From: Anastatus disparis
Lineage: Eukaryota > Arthropoda > Insecta > Hymenoptera > Eupelmidae
Assembly (NCBI GenBank): GCA_017163975.1
Contig: JAFFSR010000249.1
Location: 4,897,001 to 4,961,000, forward strand
Length of the DNA: 64,000 bases
Direction of reading: 5' to 3'
This document shows, piece by piece, positions 36,690-49,632 of the stretch (position 1 is its first letter; every line of letters begins with the position of its first letter). A model generated the notes under the pieces. That model saw only the letters and a list, made by a program, of their open reading frames with translations. It ran no database searches and had not been told where the DNA came from. Made by a program: the position numbers and the translations under genes.

Positions 36690-37615
36690 TAAAAGAAATT
36701 TTCTTATAAACCGTTTGCTAGTTTAGTAGATACTCTATGTTTCCGACGAGAGCCACAGAATAAAATAACATTTTATACATGGTCGAGCAGAATTATATCA
36801 ATTATGTAAAAATCGAAAATTGAGCCTAAAGAGCTTTTGGCCTTTTGGCGGTACCTTTTGGAAATGAATCTGAGATCATTAGAGAGGTAGCATGAAAAAC
36901 GAGTAATCAAAAAAGTTTTAAAACAGGTGTACTAGTACAATATATATTCTGTGTCTCAAGTGGACGCCACAAAATATATTTACTTTTTATACATGATCAA
37001 GCAGTATTACATCACTTTTGTGAAAATCAAGAATTAACCTTCAAGAGCTTTCGTTAAAAACAACCACTTAGCAGTACTTTTTTGAAAAAAATCTTAGATT
37101 ATTTAGAAGATAACGCGAAAAACAAGTCATCAGAAAAGTTTTCAAATGGGTCCTACTCTGTTTATAAAGACTATTAATCTAAAGGCAATCTAAGTTACGA
37201 ATAATGCACTTTAATAAACTCATTGCTGCACAACCACTGCTACTATATTTTTTCAGAATTTTATCTTTAATACTGATTGCAAACTTCATATGATGTGGTT
37301 ATTAAAAATCATTTCGCGTGTAGTTAATGTGTGACACTGGTTTGGAATCACTTTATTCAATACCCTTTATATTAATTATGCTAAAAAATACTTTGAACTT
37401 TATTAAAAAGGATCACTATCAATATTTATTTCAATACGCTATCGTATTTTTTATATTTTAGGGGTGAAAAATATAAATTTAATTTTCTACGTGTTCCCGC
37501 CACCAAAAAAGATTGATTTTTTCTCATTTTTCTTCAAATACTTTATGGGAAGATAGGTTTCATACATTTTACTTAAAGGGCAAAACTATTATAAAACCGT
37601 TGGTATTGTCTTTTA

Positions 37616-38184
37616 GAAACTATACTATTTTAATTTTCATTTTTACACATTTTTTAAATGAAAGTCCTTTTTTTTAAACAATTTTTCTTTGATGTGCTTC
37701 AAAAAATCTGAAAACATTCATGATATTCCAATTTTTCTGGCGTAAAGACTAATAATTTATTGCTCATTGGTTCATTGGTTCAAACAATTTAATTTATTAA
37801 AATATAAAAACAGCAAAAAAAGTCGATTTTCCTGAGGAACAAATGACACATCGCTATCAACTCCAGGTTAATTTCCGATATGAACTGTAAGGAAATTCGA
37901 AATATCTATATTGTTGAAAAAAAATAAGAAAAAAATACTAATTTAATAGTAATCTGATATATTCATTGATATTACAGAAATTAATGAATTATCATACTTA
38001 TAATAATAACGAATTTATTAAATTTACGTAAGCTTATTAAGCGAAAAGTATTTTGTTAGTTATTTATTAATAAAGTGTTTTTTACGTATTGATTAATATC
38101 AAATGACTTTTTTCGAAAACTTTTAAAACAACTCCAATTTATTTTACTTTAAGTCAACTTTGGTATGTATTATTTTTTCTGTAG
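37616..38184. other. Sequence upstream of the host exon
   Basis: AT-rich DNA with no repeat boundary seen. It ends in a polypyrimidine tract and TAG acceptor (TATTATTTTTTCTGTAG) directly before the exon, so it is read as intron. Confidence 0.5.
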
Positions 38185-38304
38185 ACTGCAACACAACATC
38201 AACAACCTTTGATAAATCCGATTCCTCCAGGGTATGCTTATTTTTATGGAGGTGGTATTATGCCAGCAGGTAGTTTTCAATACGGAACACCAGCAATATA
38301 TCCT
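38185..38304 (+). CDS. lig: Internal exon of a Lingerer/UBAP2L-family gene
   Basis: 120 bp, exactly 40 codons in phase 0, bounded by an acceptor (TTTTTTCTGTAG) and a donor (GTGAGTAT). The encoded peptide includes [20 protein letters not shown] and [10 protein letters not shown]. This is the conserved block seen in insect Lingerer and vertebrate UBAP2L, UBA-domain RNA-binding proteins linked to stress granules and, in flies, to growth control and mating behaviour. GC content and lack of stops contrast with the surroundings. I found no other exon of this gene in the window, so the flanking introns appear very long. The assignment rests on one exon recalled from family knowledge. A recently duplicated or retained fragment is a less likely alternative. 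Confidence 0.75.
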
Positions 38305-39072
38305 GTGAGTATACGAATTGTTATGTACCTATTGAGTTCCTTTATGATTAATAAGCAATTCAATTTTCTTTCATAATAATAAGATCCAAAACAACGAATA
38401 TAGACGCTCATAGAAATGTACTTTAAATAGAGGACATATGGCCAAAATTGGGAAAGTTTCTGTCCTTCAGCCGCCAGAGACAGCACTAAAATCCATATAT
38501 TTATATAGATATAAGCACGTGTTGAAATGTCTTCCAGAGTCGAGTCCCCTCATTTACTTAAGAAGCACGCTTCTATAAGCATCTATATTTATTGTGCAAA
38601 GTTCAATAAATAATTTTTTCATCATGGCTTAGAAAAATAATGTTTTAAACTGCTTCAACATATTTAATTTATTATTGTTATTCAAAAAGATTGTAATATT
38701 AGTCTAGAAAACCTGAATTTAAAATTACTTTATTTGAAGGCATAATATCAGATGATATTAAAAAATTAAATTTGTGATGGATAACTGGATGGACGGATAG
38801 ACGTATTGTGAAACAGGTTTAGGATTATGAATGATAGAATGTGATAGATGAAAGAACGATATTACTTCATCCTTATTTTTTTCGCTATCTTATGCGTTTT
38901 AGACTAAAGAAAGAAAAACACTTCTTTCATTATTTTTTAATAAGAATATATATGATTGATTTTTCTTTTTATATTCACTCAAACTTTTATTTTTATTTCA
39001 ATCATTATTCAAATTAATGTCATCAAAAAGCAAGTTAATATCTGCCCACTTTAACAGGGGGCTGAACTATCT
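38305..39072. other. Probable intron after the host exon
   Basis: AT-rich, no coding signal. A GGATGG/GGACGG phrase occurs at about 38778-38800. No repeat boundary recognised. Confidence 0.4.
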
Positions 39073-39417
39073 GTCTTTGTCTAATAGCGTTTTTCATCAT
39101 TTATATAAACACCATCCGTTGTAGCGAGAAAAAAATAGTAGCCCCCGCTGGATATTAGTATAATAAGAAAATTTTGTTATAAAAATCAAATTATTTCATC
39201 GCTTAGTTTTTGATTAATATGAGACCTACCAAAAAAGATAGGTTATATTCTAGTTTGTTAGTAGGTCTTATATTATTCAAAAACCACGCAATACAATCAT
39301 CTTCTTGTTATTACAAAATTTACTTAATCTACTAATATCTAGCGGTGGCTACTATTTTTTCCTTGCTACAACGGATGGTTTTTATATAAATGATGAAAAA
39401 CTCTATTAGACAAAGAC
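39073..39417. mobile_element. 345-bp palindromic MITE
   Basis: Begins GTCTTTGTCTAATAG and ends CTATTAGACAAAGAC. Inverted similarity covers nearly the full length (ATATAAACACCATCCGTTGT against ACAACGGATGGTTTTTATAT) with an inner hairpin around GAGACCTACC/AGTAGGTCTT. Arms are moderately diverged. No ORF. Confidence 0.75.
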
Positions 39418-39602
39418 CGAAGAACAAAGTTGATAAACATCATGATGTTTGACCAAAATTAAGAAGTTCAACAATATGAAATTCCACAGAAAAAAGAAAT
39501 TAAATTTTGTTAATTAAAGAATCTTCTCTTTCGCGGATTCAACTAGAAGAAACAGGGTGCATATAAAATAAAAGATATATTGGGTTGTAGTACATCTTCA
39601 AC

Positions 39603-40310
39603 TTTTAAACTAACTAGGAGAGTGACACATCTCCGGATCACGGATTTTACTCAAACTTGGGAATAAGTTTTCAGATGACAAAATATGGAAAAAGCTCAAG
39701 TTGTAGTCACAGACGCTCAATATTTCCCTAGATACAGGCAATTGAAGAAAATTACTAAAAAAATTACTAAATTTTTAAACACTTGTAGCTCTTAAGCATA
39801 AATATCTAGAAGCTTATAACTCTTTTTTAACTTAAGCTGGGCTCAAATTCTTTCGAAAAAGTAGTTACAGCATATAAAAATATTATTTTTTCCCAAAGCT
39901 ATAGCATAATAAAGATTGTGCCTGAATTTTCTTTTTAAAACATTAATTAATAATAAAAGCTCAAATTAAGTGCAATCTTTATTACACTATAACTTTAGGA
40001 AAAAATAATATTTTAATATGCTATAAATACTTTTTTGAAAGAATTTGATGTAAGCTTTGATTTAAAAAGAGTTAAAACTCTAGTTATCAAGCTAGTTCAA
40101 GCTTTCAGCTATCGATGCTTGAGAGCTATAAGCGATTGAAAATCTAGTAACTTTTTTAGTGATTTTCTTTAATTGCCTGTATCTAGAGAAAAATTAAACG
40201 TTTGTGACTACAAGTTGAACTTTTTCCATATTTTGTCATCTTAAAACTTATCCCAAAGTTTGAGAAAAATCCGTGATCCGGAAATGTGACACTTTCCTAG
40301 TAAGTTAAAA
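39603..40310. repeat. 708-bp palindrome
   Basis: Arms about 39603-39925 and 39965-40310. The left edge TTTTAAACTAACTAGG and right edge CCTAGTAAGTTAAAA are inverted. The interior GATGACAAAATATGGAAAAA pairs with its right-hand complement near 40218-40240. The arms differ by scattered substitutions, so it is older than the 22.2-kb palindrome. Non-coding. Confidence 0.75.
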
Positions 40311-40554
40311 ATCATCTGTAATATACAAAGAGGAATCCTGGAGAACATTTACCTACGTAGATGTGTTAGAACAATAAAGAGTCATTCAAGTATCAAAATT
40401 AAAAAGAAGTAATTACAGAATTACTATGAAACTTTCTAAAATGTAGAAGAACTTGCAAGTATCAATAATCGAGTCTTTTTTAAAAATTTGGAAGACTGTG
40501 ATTATAGATGTAGGAGGTCAATCTTTTATATATCAAAAGAGCCTAGGCTTGACT

Positions 40555-41060
40555 TCGAGTTTCTCTAAAAAAACACCGCCCTTTTTACTTTCTCATAGAA
40601 AAAGCATTGTATGGATAGAAAATTTTTGAAGTTATGCTTCTTATGTGCGGAGCTAGCAGGGTTTCGCTTATAAAAACTGACATGTAATTATGAAAGAAAA
40701 ATGACATCCACTCTGCTCCCAGTTTACTACAGAGAGCCTGGTCACAGCACGCATACTCATACTCCTTACTTTCCTTCTCCTTTTCTTCTAAGCCCCTCTC
40801 TGTTTAAGAATGAGCGTCTATATACACTAAATTAGATGCGAGGTAAATATACTATGGTTGATGGTAGTATGTATATTCTTTGTTCTCTTTCTCTCTCTAA
40901 TAATATTTATTTGTTTTCAAATTTTTATTTTTTTTTAAATTTTTATTTGTTTTGAATGAGATTTTTTCTCTCTTTGCATTTTTATTTTTATTTTTGCTTT
41001 CTCATAGAGGAAGCATTGTATCGATAAAAAAAATTTTTCTCTATTTTTTCATTAATTTGT
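40555..41060. repeat. Copy of a dispersed repeat (third, partial)
   Basis: Shares CTTTCTCATAGAAAAAGCATTG and a CATACTCATACTCCTTACTT ... CTTTTCTTCTAAGCC block with the repeats at 47940-48870 and 60830-61765. Degenerate and without coding capacity. Confidence 0.5.
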
Positions 41061-41086
41061 ACATATTTAGACTCAGGGAGTCGAAA

Positions 41087-41464
<378 letters not shown>

Positions 41465-42762
41465 ATGAAATATTGAGAAACAATCTTTACTTTTCATATA
41501 TTATAATGATCCGTAAAAGAACCCTAAAAAAATTAATCCAGTATAAAAAATATTAATAAAATCGCATCCAATGATCTAGCAGACATGGATTTTTTACATG
41601 GGCTGCTTAATCTTTTCTTCAAATAATCTGAAACTATAAAAAAAAGTCGAATAATTCTAGTTTCTTTTTTTTTATTTAATGCATTTCATCAATGCAATTG
41701 AAAACAAAGCAATAGTAAAATAAAAAAATAAATAGTAAAAAATAAATAGTCTCAAATTTAATTCTTCACCCGCAATAATGCAAATGATTAGTATAATTTA
41801 TTTATACGTTATTTTTATAATTTATGAACAAAACGATTTTTTTATCAAAATTCGCTGCGATCAATATGTTTTGCATTTAGTAATTCATAAAATAATACAA
41901 ATTTACTAAGGGTCTAGCCGGGTAAGATAGGTGAATTGGCCCCAGAAGCAGAGAGAAAAACTGATATAGCCATTATATTCTATATAAAAAAATATACCTC
42001 TATACAAATTTTCAGCCTTCTAAACCTAAACCTAACCTCAAAAACGCAATTTTTCATTTTTTGAGTCTCTTAGCTCTATCTCCGTCAATTTTTAAGCTAG
42101 AATACTCTTTTTTTTTTAATTTAGGTTTTTTGAAGCCCTATAAATTGATCTCCGATGATTTTTTTGTAGGTGCAAAATTCAAATTTCTAGAGACGTTTGA
42201 AAATTTTTTCTTGAGATATTTCGAAAACTAAGATAGATGACACTTTGGAAAAAATATATAATATTTATTTATGCACCAAAAGTATGTAAAAATTTTTTCA
42301 GTTCTTTAAAAGTGGTGGAACAACGTCAAAAAGGAAAAAAACGGTTTTTTTTCGTATTTTTGCCTATACACGGCCTAGCCCTCGTATCTTACACTTCCGT
42401 TTGCAATATTTTCGAGTGAAATTTTATTTTTTGAGACACTCTGGGCTGTAATATATCGAGATTAACTCGGAATTTTTCAATTTTCACGTTAAGGCGCTCC
42501 GAGAGACCTTAAAAACCCATTATACTAATTAAAAAAAATATCCCGCCAGGTAAAACTCGTATCATAATCCATAAAATTATGCATATATTCTTCTACAGTA
42601 TATCTAAATATATATAATTTAATACTATAAACAGGAATATACAGATATACTGAATGTATTGTTTCGGATTATCACTCAAACACGACCTAACGGGAGCAAT
42701 CATCCTAATTCTTCCCAGTGCGCCCGAACTCATGTGTACTGCATTTCTATTTACAGAAACAG

Positions 42763-42883
42763 ATAGTAGATATAGGATGAATCAGCTGGTAGCTGCACAA
42801 ATCTAGTTAAGAATAAGTTTTTTTTATTGAAATAATACTTATATTAGATATTATTTTACTACGTTTTTATTAACTCGCTTTGG

Positions 42884-42914
<31 letters not shown>

Positions 42915-43647
42915 TCGGTACAAATTTTGCAACCGATTGTAAACTAACTTCCCGATGAGCTAGAGACTTGAAATTTTAAATATAGCTCAGAACTGGATGA
43001 CAATGCAATATTATAAAAAAAATATATATATTTACCGAAAATATATTAATATATTCGATCATATACGGAGATGTTGGCAAAATTAAAGATTTGAAGATTT
43101 TATATATAGATACACTTTTAACATCAGTGTCTAAACATCTTCGAAAATTTTAAAAATCCTTTTTTGATATATTAATATATTAATATATTCAATATTATAT
43201 TTTTGCACGCATTGTTGGATAATATAATTAAAAATATATATTCCCACCGAAAAATATATTAATATATTTAATTATAAACGGAGATATTGGCAAAATTGAA
43301 GATTTGAAGATTTTATATATAGATATACTTTTAACATTAGTGTCTAACCATCTTCGAAAATTTTTAAAATCCTTTAACTTGTCATATATTGCAATTAGAC
43401 ATAAATTACAGCATTTTCTATTATACATATAGAATTGGAGACTGTATTTTATTCATTTTATGGTCTAACAATACATGAAACAACAAATCTTGGTTGAATT
43501 TCTAATGGCGTCATTATCGTCAAAATGGCGGGAATCTCACCATGCGATTACGTGTTCTCTAAAAAAAATAGATGAAACACGTTTTAGTCCCTTGACAACA
43601 ATATATATGCTATATAATATGCACTGTTGGACAACACGATAAATAAT

Positions 43648-43682
<35 letters not shown>

Positions 43683-43760
43683 CAAAATGTATAAGATAAT
43701 ATTTAAATAAAAAAAAAATTTTCAATCTACCACGTTTTTTAATTGAACTAAAAAGTATAA
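42763..43760. repeat. Interior repeats of the 5.7-kb element
   Basis: A (TGTC)n tract lies at 42884-42914. A block of about 150 bp (ATATATTAATATATTCGATC, GGAGATGTTGGCAAAATT, then GTGTCTAAACATCTTCGAAA) occurs at about 43030-43165 and again in direct orientation at about 43245-43375. An (AAT)n run occupies 43648-43681. Non-coding. Confidence 0.65.
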
Positions 43761-44039
43761 AATAATGTTAAAAATAAAAAAAAAACTTTTTAATGTACTA
43801 CGTTTTTATAATGAACCAAAAAGTATAAAATAATGTGTAATAAAATGAAAAATGAATAATGATTTGAAATAAAAAAAACGTGGGGCGCATACAATACATA
43901 ATAATAAACATGCGCCTCACGTTTTTTTAATTTCAAATCATTATTCATTTTTCATTTTATTACACATTATTTTATACTTTTTGGTTCATTATAAAAACGT
44001 AGTACATTAAAAAGTTTTTTTTTTATTTTTAATATTATT
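43761..44039. repeat. 279-bp hairpin
   Basis: Arms of about 130 bp (AACGTGGGGCGCAT against ATGCGCCTCACGTT next to a loop of about 20 nt) are near-perfect reverse complements. The left arm also has a direct partial copy just upstream (43690-43760). A candidate hairpin MITE or fold-back. Confidence 0.8.
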
Positions 44040-46745
44040 GCTATCTTTTAAAGATACTTGTTATCTTTAAAGTGCACGACATGGTAATTTAGAGCGCCCT
44101 TTCAGGGTATGATCAGCAAAATGTTTACATCCATCGTGCTAATAGTCCACCCAACAGTATTATAAAGTTAATACTTTATAATTTAAAAAATTAATTGATA
44201 CTATCAATTTTATATACTTTAATTATTCAAATTATTTTTTGTTTTGGAATTAATGGAATTTCATCATTTTTTTGCTATTTAAAAGATGGAAATTTCACCC
44301 TGTATGTAGAATTTCAGAAAGCATATATTATTATATCGAATCATGCATAATAAGTAGGTACGATGAAAATTAAGTACAACTTGAAACTTGAGTATCGTTA
44401 CTTGAGTATCAGCTGTTACTTCATTTTTTTTATATGAAATATAAAAGCACACAGATATGATGATCGTCGGTAAAGATGTCATACTCAATTAAAGTAACAG
44501 CTTATACTTAAGTAACGACACTTAAATTCCAAGTGATACTCAATACTCTAGTCACGACTATTAATTCGAGCCTTAATTAGGGAGCTTCACTTTGTCTATA
44601 CGATCTATGTCTGTCTTTATTGGCAGCTCCAGGCGTAACTATTGATGGATTCCACTTAGTACATAGGTCTTCTATTTTTAGTCTCCATGGTTCATAGCAA
44701 CAACAAATAGTTTGTTTTTTCTAGTATTCATGTTATATCTTGCATGTGTAATTCTAATTAGTGAATAAATTAGACTTGTCATAAGACTAATCAAACTAGA
44801 ACAACTACAAATTTGACTTGATTATTGGCAATTTGTTGTCAAGTGATATTTGGTTACTTATTTCATAAGTTAATATTCTGTATATTTTATGTTTTGTAGG
44901 ATTATAAATATTGAATTACACACAAAAAAAATTAAAAAATAACCTTCATGTATACAATCTTAATTAAAATAATTTATATTATATTTGTGAATGTGTTTGT
45001 TTGTATGTAATATGCATTTTAAACTATGAAAAAATGTATAAAAATTATATAGAAGTATCTGAAATATTTTTGTATGTTGATCTATCGGAAGATTTAAACG
45101 CAATTTTTGTTTAAAACTATCATTTGCATTGTAGCCTATATTATTTTGATACCATTTTTGGACTTTTGATTCATTTCTATACTGCAAAGAAAAGCTAATG
45201 AACTAGATTGTAAATATTATAGTAAATTAAATTATTATAGAATTTTGTTTCTGTTAATTTTTATTAAAAAGTTGTTGAAAATATTACTTACTAAATAAGC
45301 ATTTACCAGAAAAAAATCTTTATTCAAACAGAATCTTTGAAATTTATTATGACAATGGTTACATTTTATCATATCTATTATATTTTATGAGAATGAGTAA
45401 GAGTCCAATACAAAACTCTATTGAGTTTTATACAAAAATTATGATGAGACCTATTATCTAGGTAGATATTGATATTCTTTGTTTGTTTTAATATGTATCT
45501 TTAATCTTATACGTGCTTCTTAACTTATGGAAGTATATTTCTTTGCATGACATTACAAAAGATCTGATAGTTGCAAGGACTTTTATTTTTTAATATCTAC
45601 TGTATATTTAGATAAAAATAATTATAACTGATTTTCTTCTTAGTCAAGTATTTACATAAAAATTTTCACTTTTAATTTAATGATAGTTATGACTTACAAT
45701 ATTCAAATGTAAGTTTCTCATATATATAATTTGGTTAGAGGCAAGGTAGTTACAGTCATTACTATCTACATGTAAAGTAGATATAAAAAACTGCAACTTG
45801 TTACGAGTGTCAGATCTTCTTTAACATTGTACAAAAAAATATCCTCTCGTTAATGAAGAAAAAAATGTAAAAATATAAAAAGATATTAAAATATTGAAGA
45901 ATAATAATAGATCCATCTAGATAATTAGTTTTATTATTATTTTTTACAAATCCCTTTACAATCTTATATCTGAACCTAAATAAAATAAATATAAATTCAG
46001 AAAATCATTTTAACGTTTATTATCTTAGAGCAGTGGTCAATGGTCCACTGCTATAGCGAAGAAATCAAGTATTAGATTGTAAGTGTTGTATGAATGTATC
46101 CAGATGACCAATTAGCGGAGCCTATAAAAAGCCTTAAAGTGTTTTTACTATGTCCTACAACTTTGTTGATAGTAATCTAATGGTCGAACAAAAGAAAATA
46201 TATTCCAAAATTTTATTTATAATCAAAATTAACTAAACTGAATTATATTATAATTATACATATTTTAATGTATGTGTATGTATGAATATATATATTATAA
46301 CCAAAAAATTGTATTTCTTACATATTTTTAGATAACAATAAATGCAACTGATTTTATAAACTCTTTTCAGATTACGTAACAAAAAAGCATTTTCTTTGAA
46401 TCAATACTTTTTCATTCGATAATCAAATGAGTTTAGTAATCAAAAATAGAATAATATAGATGGTTCATTATTTTTATTATAAGCAAGTTAAAGTTATAGA
46501 TGAAAAATAAAGAAATCATTAAAATATTTGCAATACCAAAGATAAAAGATCTTTGCATGAGAAAAATTAATTTAATTATCAAATTACATTATTTTTCTCA
46601 AGCAAAGATGTTTTATCTCAGGTATCGCAAATATTTAAATGATAGTTTTAATCATTAATTAATCTTAAAATTAGACATCCATTGCCTTGAAACAAGTGAT
46701 CGAATAACTTTTTCAGCAAATCGGTGGTTAAAGCTCCTGCGAATC
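44040..46745. other. AT-rich interior, small hairpins, no gene
   Basis: Includes an inverted pair around CTTGAGTATC...GTTACTT (44385-44420 and 44490-44555), a short perfect stem AGCAGTGG/CCACTGCT at about 46030-46053, and a hairpin of about 130 bp at 46512-46640 (AAATATTTGCAATACC against GGTATCGCAAATATTT). I see no open frame with a domain. Confidence 0.45.
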
Positions 46746-47939
46746 CTGTTTCTGTAAATAGAAATGCAGTACACATGAGTTCGGGCGTACTGGGAAGAAT
46801 TAGGATGATTGCTCCCGTTAGGTTGTGTTTGAGTGATAATCCGAAACAATACATTTAGTATATCTGTATATTCCTGTTTATAGTATTGAATTATATATAT
46901 TTAGATATACTGTAGAAGAATATATGCATAGTTTTATGGATTATGATACGAGTTTCACCTGGCGGGACATTTTTTTTTATTAGAATAATGGGTTTTTAAG
47001 GTCTCTGGGAGCGCGTTGACGTGAAAATTGGAAAATTCCGAGTTAATCTCAATATATTACAGCCCAGAGTGTCTCAAAAAATAAAATTTCACTCAGAAAT
47101 ATTGCAAACGGAAGTGTAAGATACGAGGGCTAGGCCGTGTATAGGCAAAAATACGCAAAAAAACCGTTTTTTCCCTTTTTGACGTTGTTTCACCACTTTT
47201 AAAGATCTGAAAAAATTTTTACATACTTTTGGTGCATAAATAAATATGATATATTTTTTCCAAAGTGTCGTCTATTTTAGTTTTCGAAATATCTCAAGAA
47301 AAAATTTTCAAACGTCTCTAGAAATTTGAATTTTGCACCTGCAAAAAAATCATCAGAGACTAATTTAAAGGGCTTCAAAACACCTAAATTTAAAAAAAAA
47401 AAGTATTCTAGCTTGAAAATTGACGGAGATAGAGCTAAGAGACTCAAAAAATGAAAAATTGCGTTTTTGAGGTTAGGTTTAGGTTTAGAAGGCTGAAAAT
47501 TTGTATAGAGGTATATTTTTTTATATAGAATATAATGGCTATATCAGTTTTTCTCTCCGCATCTGGGGCCAATTCACCTATCTTACCCGGCTAGACCCTT
47601 TGCGAAATCTTGGGCTCATCCGCAATAAATTTGCAAACGATTAGTACTTTTTTTATTATACAATAAATGTTTATTTCATGTAAAAAAAATTATTTATTAC
47701 TTAATTCGCTACAATGAATAATTTTTTAATTTTGCAAAAAAACGAGTAAATACGCAATTTTCTTTTTAGAAATTGCAAAATCTGCAAAAAAACGCAATTT
47801 TTTTGGATATTTATTTTTTTTTTAATCCATTTCATTTCGCCAAGTTAGCAACGGTGTTTTTCTGTTTATATTATTTTACTGCTTTTGTAATAACCTTATT
47901 TTGTTGTACAACATAATGTACATTAATAAATTTAATTAT

Positions 47940-48870
47940 CTATCTATCTATTTCCTCTTATTACTTTTATATTCCCACTCCGTTTATAAATGTGTGTGTA
48001 CATACTGGTCAGAACACGGATATTTATATTCCTTACTATTTCCTTTCTTTTCTTTTAAGCCTTACTTTGTTTTGAAAAAATTTTTCATTTTTTATTTATT
48101 TTATATTTTACGTAAACTAATCAATAGATTTGCTCCGAAATTTATGTATAATTTATTTCCCACTGTCTAAAGAAAACAAGCTTATGAAAACTAATTTCCT
48201 TAGAGTGGTTACGGTTTTAGATAATTTGAAAGATTTGAAAAATAATTTTAATTTTTTTTTTTTTTTTATTTTTTTATTTTACATAAAGTACTCGATAGAT
48301 TTGTTCTGAAATTAGCATAAAAATTATTTGCAATTGCCAAAAAATAGAAAATTTTCGAAACATGATTTTCCTAGTTTAGTTTCAATTTTTGAGCATTTTA
48401 AAAATTAAAAAAAAAATTCTATTTATTTAGCTAATCAGATCTCGGAAACTACTCAATGGATTTGCTTCGAATTTTGTGTACAAATTATTCACTATTGTCT
48501 TAATTAAACGAGCTTTTGAAAAATAATTTCCTTAGCGTCTTCGCTAAGCTCTTCGATCGGTTCCTTTGATTTATGATTTAACGCTCTCACCAACTCTTCT
48601 CTTTTTTCTCACTTCTTCTCTTTCCTTTTATCTCATCGTGATACTCATTCCTACACTATTTCCATTTATGCCTTTCTCTCTTTCTTCCTATTTCCTAATC
48701 ACTTTCTTACACTCACTCTTACTCTCTCTTTCCCTTTTTAATTTTTCTTGAATAAAATTTATTTTTTGCATTAAAATCACATTGAAAAAAAAATTTAAAT
48801 ACTCTAACTTAATGAGCTTTATGGGAAAACATTGCGCCAAAGCACTTCGCAGCGTTTTTTTGTTTTATTT
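47940..48870. repeat. Dispersed repeat, copy 2
   Basis: Contains two or three degenerate sub-repeats with AGATCTCGGAAACTACTCAA and GGATTTGCTTCGAATTTTG phrases, then a pyrimidine-rich block (TCTCTTTCCTTTTATCTC), and ends ATTGCGCCAAAGCACTTCGC. The same order recurs at 60830-61765. No ORF is credible. Confidence 0.65.
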
Positions 48871-49632
48871 AATAAAAAACTAGCATTATTTAAAGTGGAA
48901 AGCGTATGGTACGATAAGATAGGCGAAATGACACCTCCGGGGGTTTGAAATTTGATTGCATGAATAGTCGACGTACATCGAATAATGATTTTTAAGATCA
49001 TTAAACCACCCACTCCCCCCATTCCACCCTACCTCCAATAAACGTTTTTTTCCATTAATTTTGTTTTTTCGAAACCTTAATTGCTATTACGTAGTCCGGA
49101 TGAATTTCGACATATTTTTTACATAAATACTTGGATTCGAAGGTGTAAAAAATATATCTGGTAAAAAGTTTTAAAAAATTGGTCTTAAAAAGTTATAATT
49201 TTTTTAAATTGTTAGGAGTGGTACGCTATATCTAAAAGTTGAAAAAATCACTAGTTTAACGATTTTTAGTGGTTTTTGCCACTTACGCCAATCACAATTA
49301 ATCTGATAGCATTTTTTAATTTTACAGTGAAAAATACATAAAAAATATGTACTACAATTGTTAGAAATATTTTTATATTATTGACTAGAAATTGAAAACA
49401 AAAAAGAAATCTGCTTTAAGCATGTCCGAAGGGCTATCTTTTCTTCTATGGTATTTGAATAACCATTTGTAATCTTCTTATCATTATATTATACATGTTT
49501 TCTTTTTTAATTTTTTTCTGTAGAATGTAGTAATGCCATAAGTTTTACTTTGACTACCTTATGAAAGGTTCCAAAGAGAAAGAGAAAGTCTTTTCTGCTT
49601 TTTTCAAGAGCTTTCGTTGTATCTAATCTTAA

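Larger units (their letters stand above)
24336..37615. mobile_element. 13.3-kb composite DNA transposon with long inverted ends
   Basis: Sequence from 24336 (TAAAAGACAAT...) reappears inverted at the right, ending at 37615. Inverted similarity spans about 24336-26010 on the left and 36690-37615 on the right. It includes GGTGTCACACATTAACTACA against its right-hand counterpart and the CTAGCAAACGGTTTAT inner edge. The right arm lacks part of a tandem array present on the left. Between the arms lie the remnants of a DDE/SWIM transposase (minus) and a divergent Ulp1-like gene (plus). This is a structural inference: the arms and genes are seen, but a single founding element is assumed. Confidence 0.65.
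41908..47600. mobile_element. 5.7-kb element with 855-bp terminal inverted repeats
   Basis: Left arm 41908-42762 begins AAGGGTCTAGCCGGGTAAGA. Right arm 46746-47600 is its reverse complement over the same length with scattered substitutions. Because position sums agree at both ends of the arms, there is no net indel between them. The right arm edge continues into a 68-codon minus ORF (46648-46854) with no family resemblance. No transposase was found in the interior, so it is non-autonomous or decayed. Confidence 0.75.

Noticed and set aside
24336..37615. Polinton/Maverick as identity of the 13-kb element
   Set aside because: Size and inverted ends fit and a cysteine protease is present, but there is no DNA polymerase B, retroviral-type integrase, ATPase or capsid gene. 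The transposase is of the WDGTY/SWIM type.
7425..37615. CRISPR-like direct repeats
   Set aside because: Repeats are palindromic MITEs or tandem arrays without regular short spacers, and the sequence is eukaryotic.
46648..46854. 68-codon minus ORF with a hydrophobic N-terminus
   Set aside because: Lies across the inner edge of an inverted repeat. The left-arm copy is not open in the same way, and another frame is equally open.
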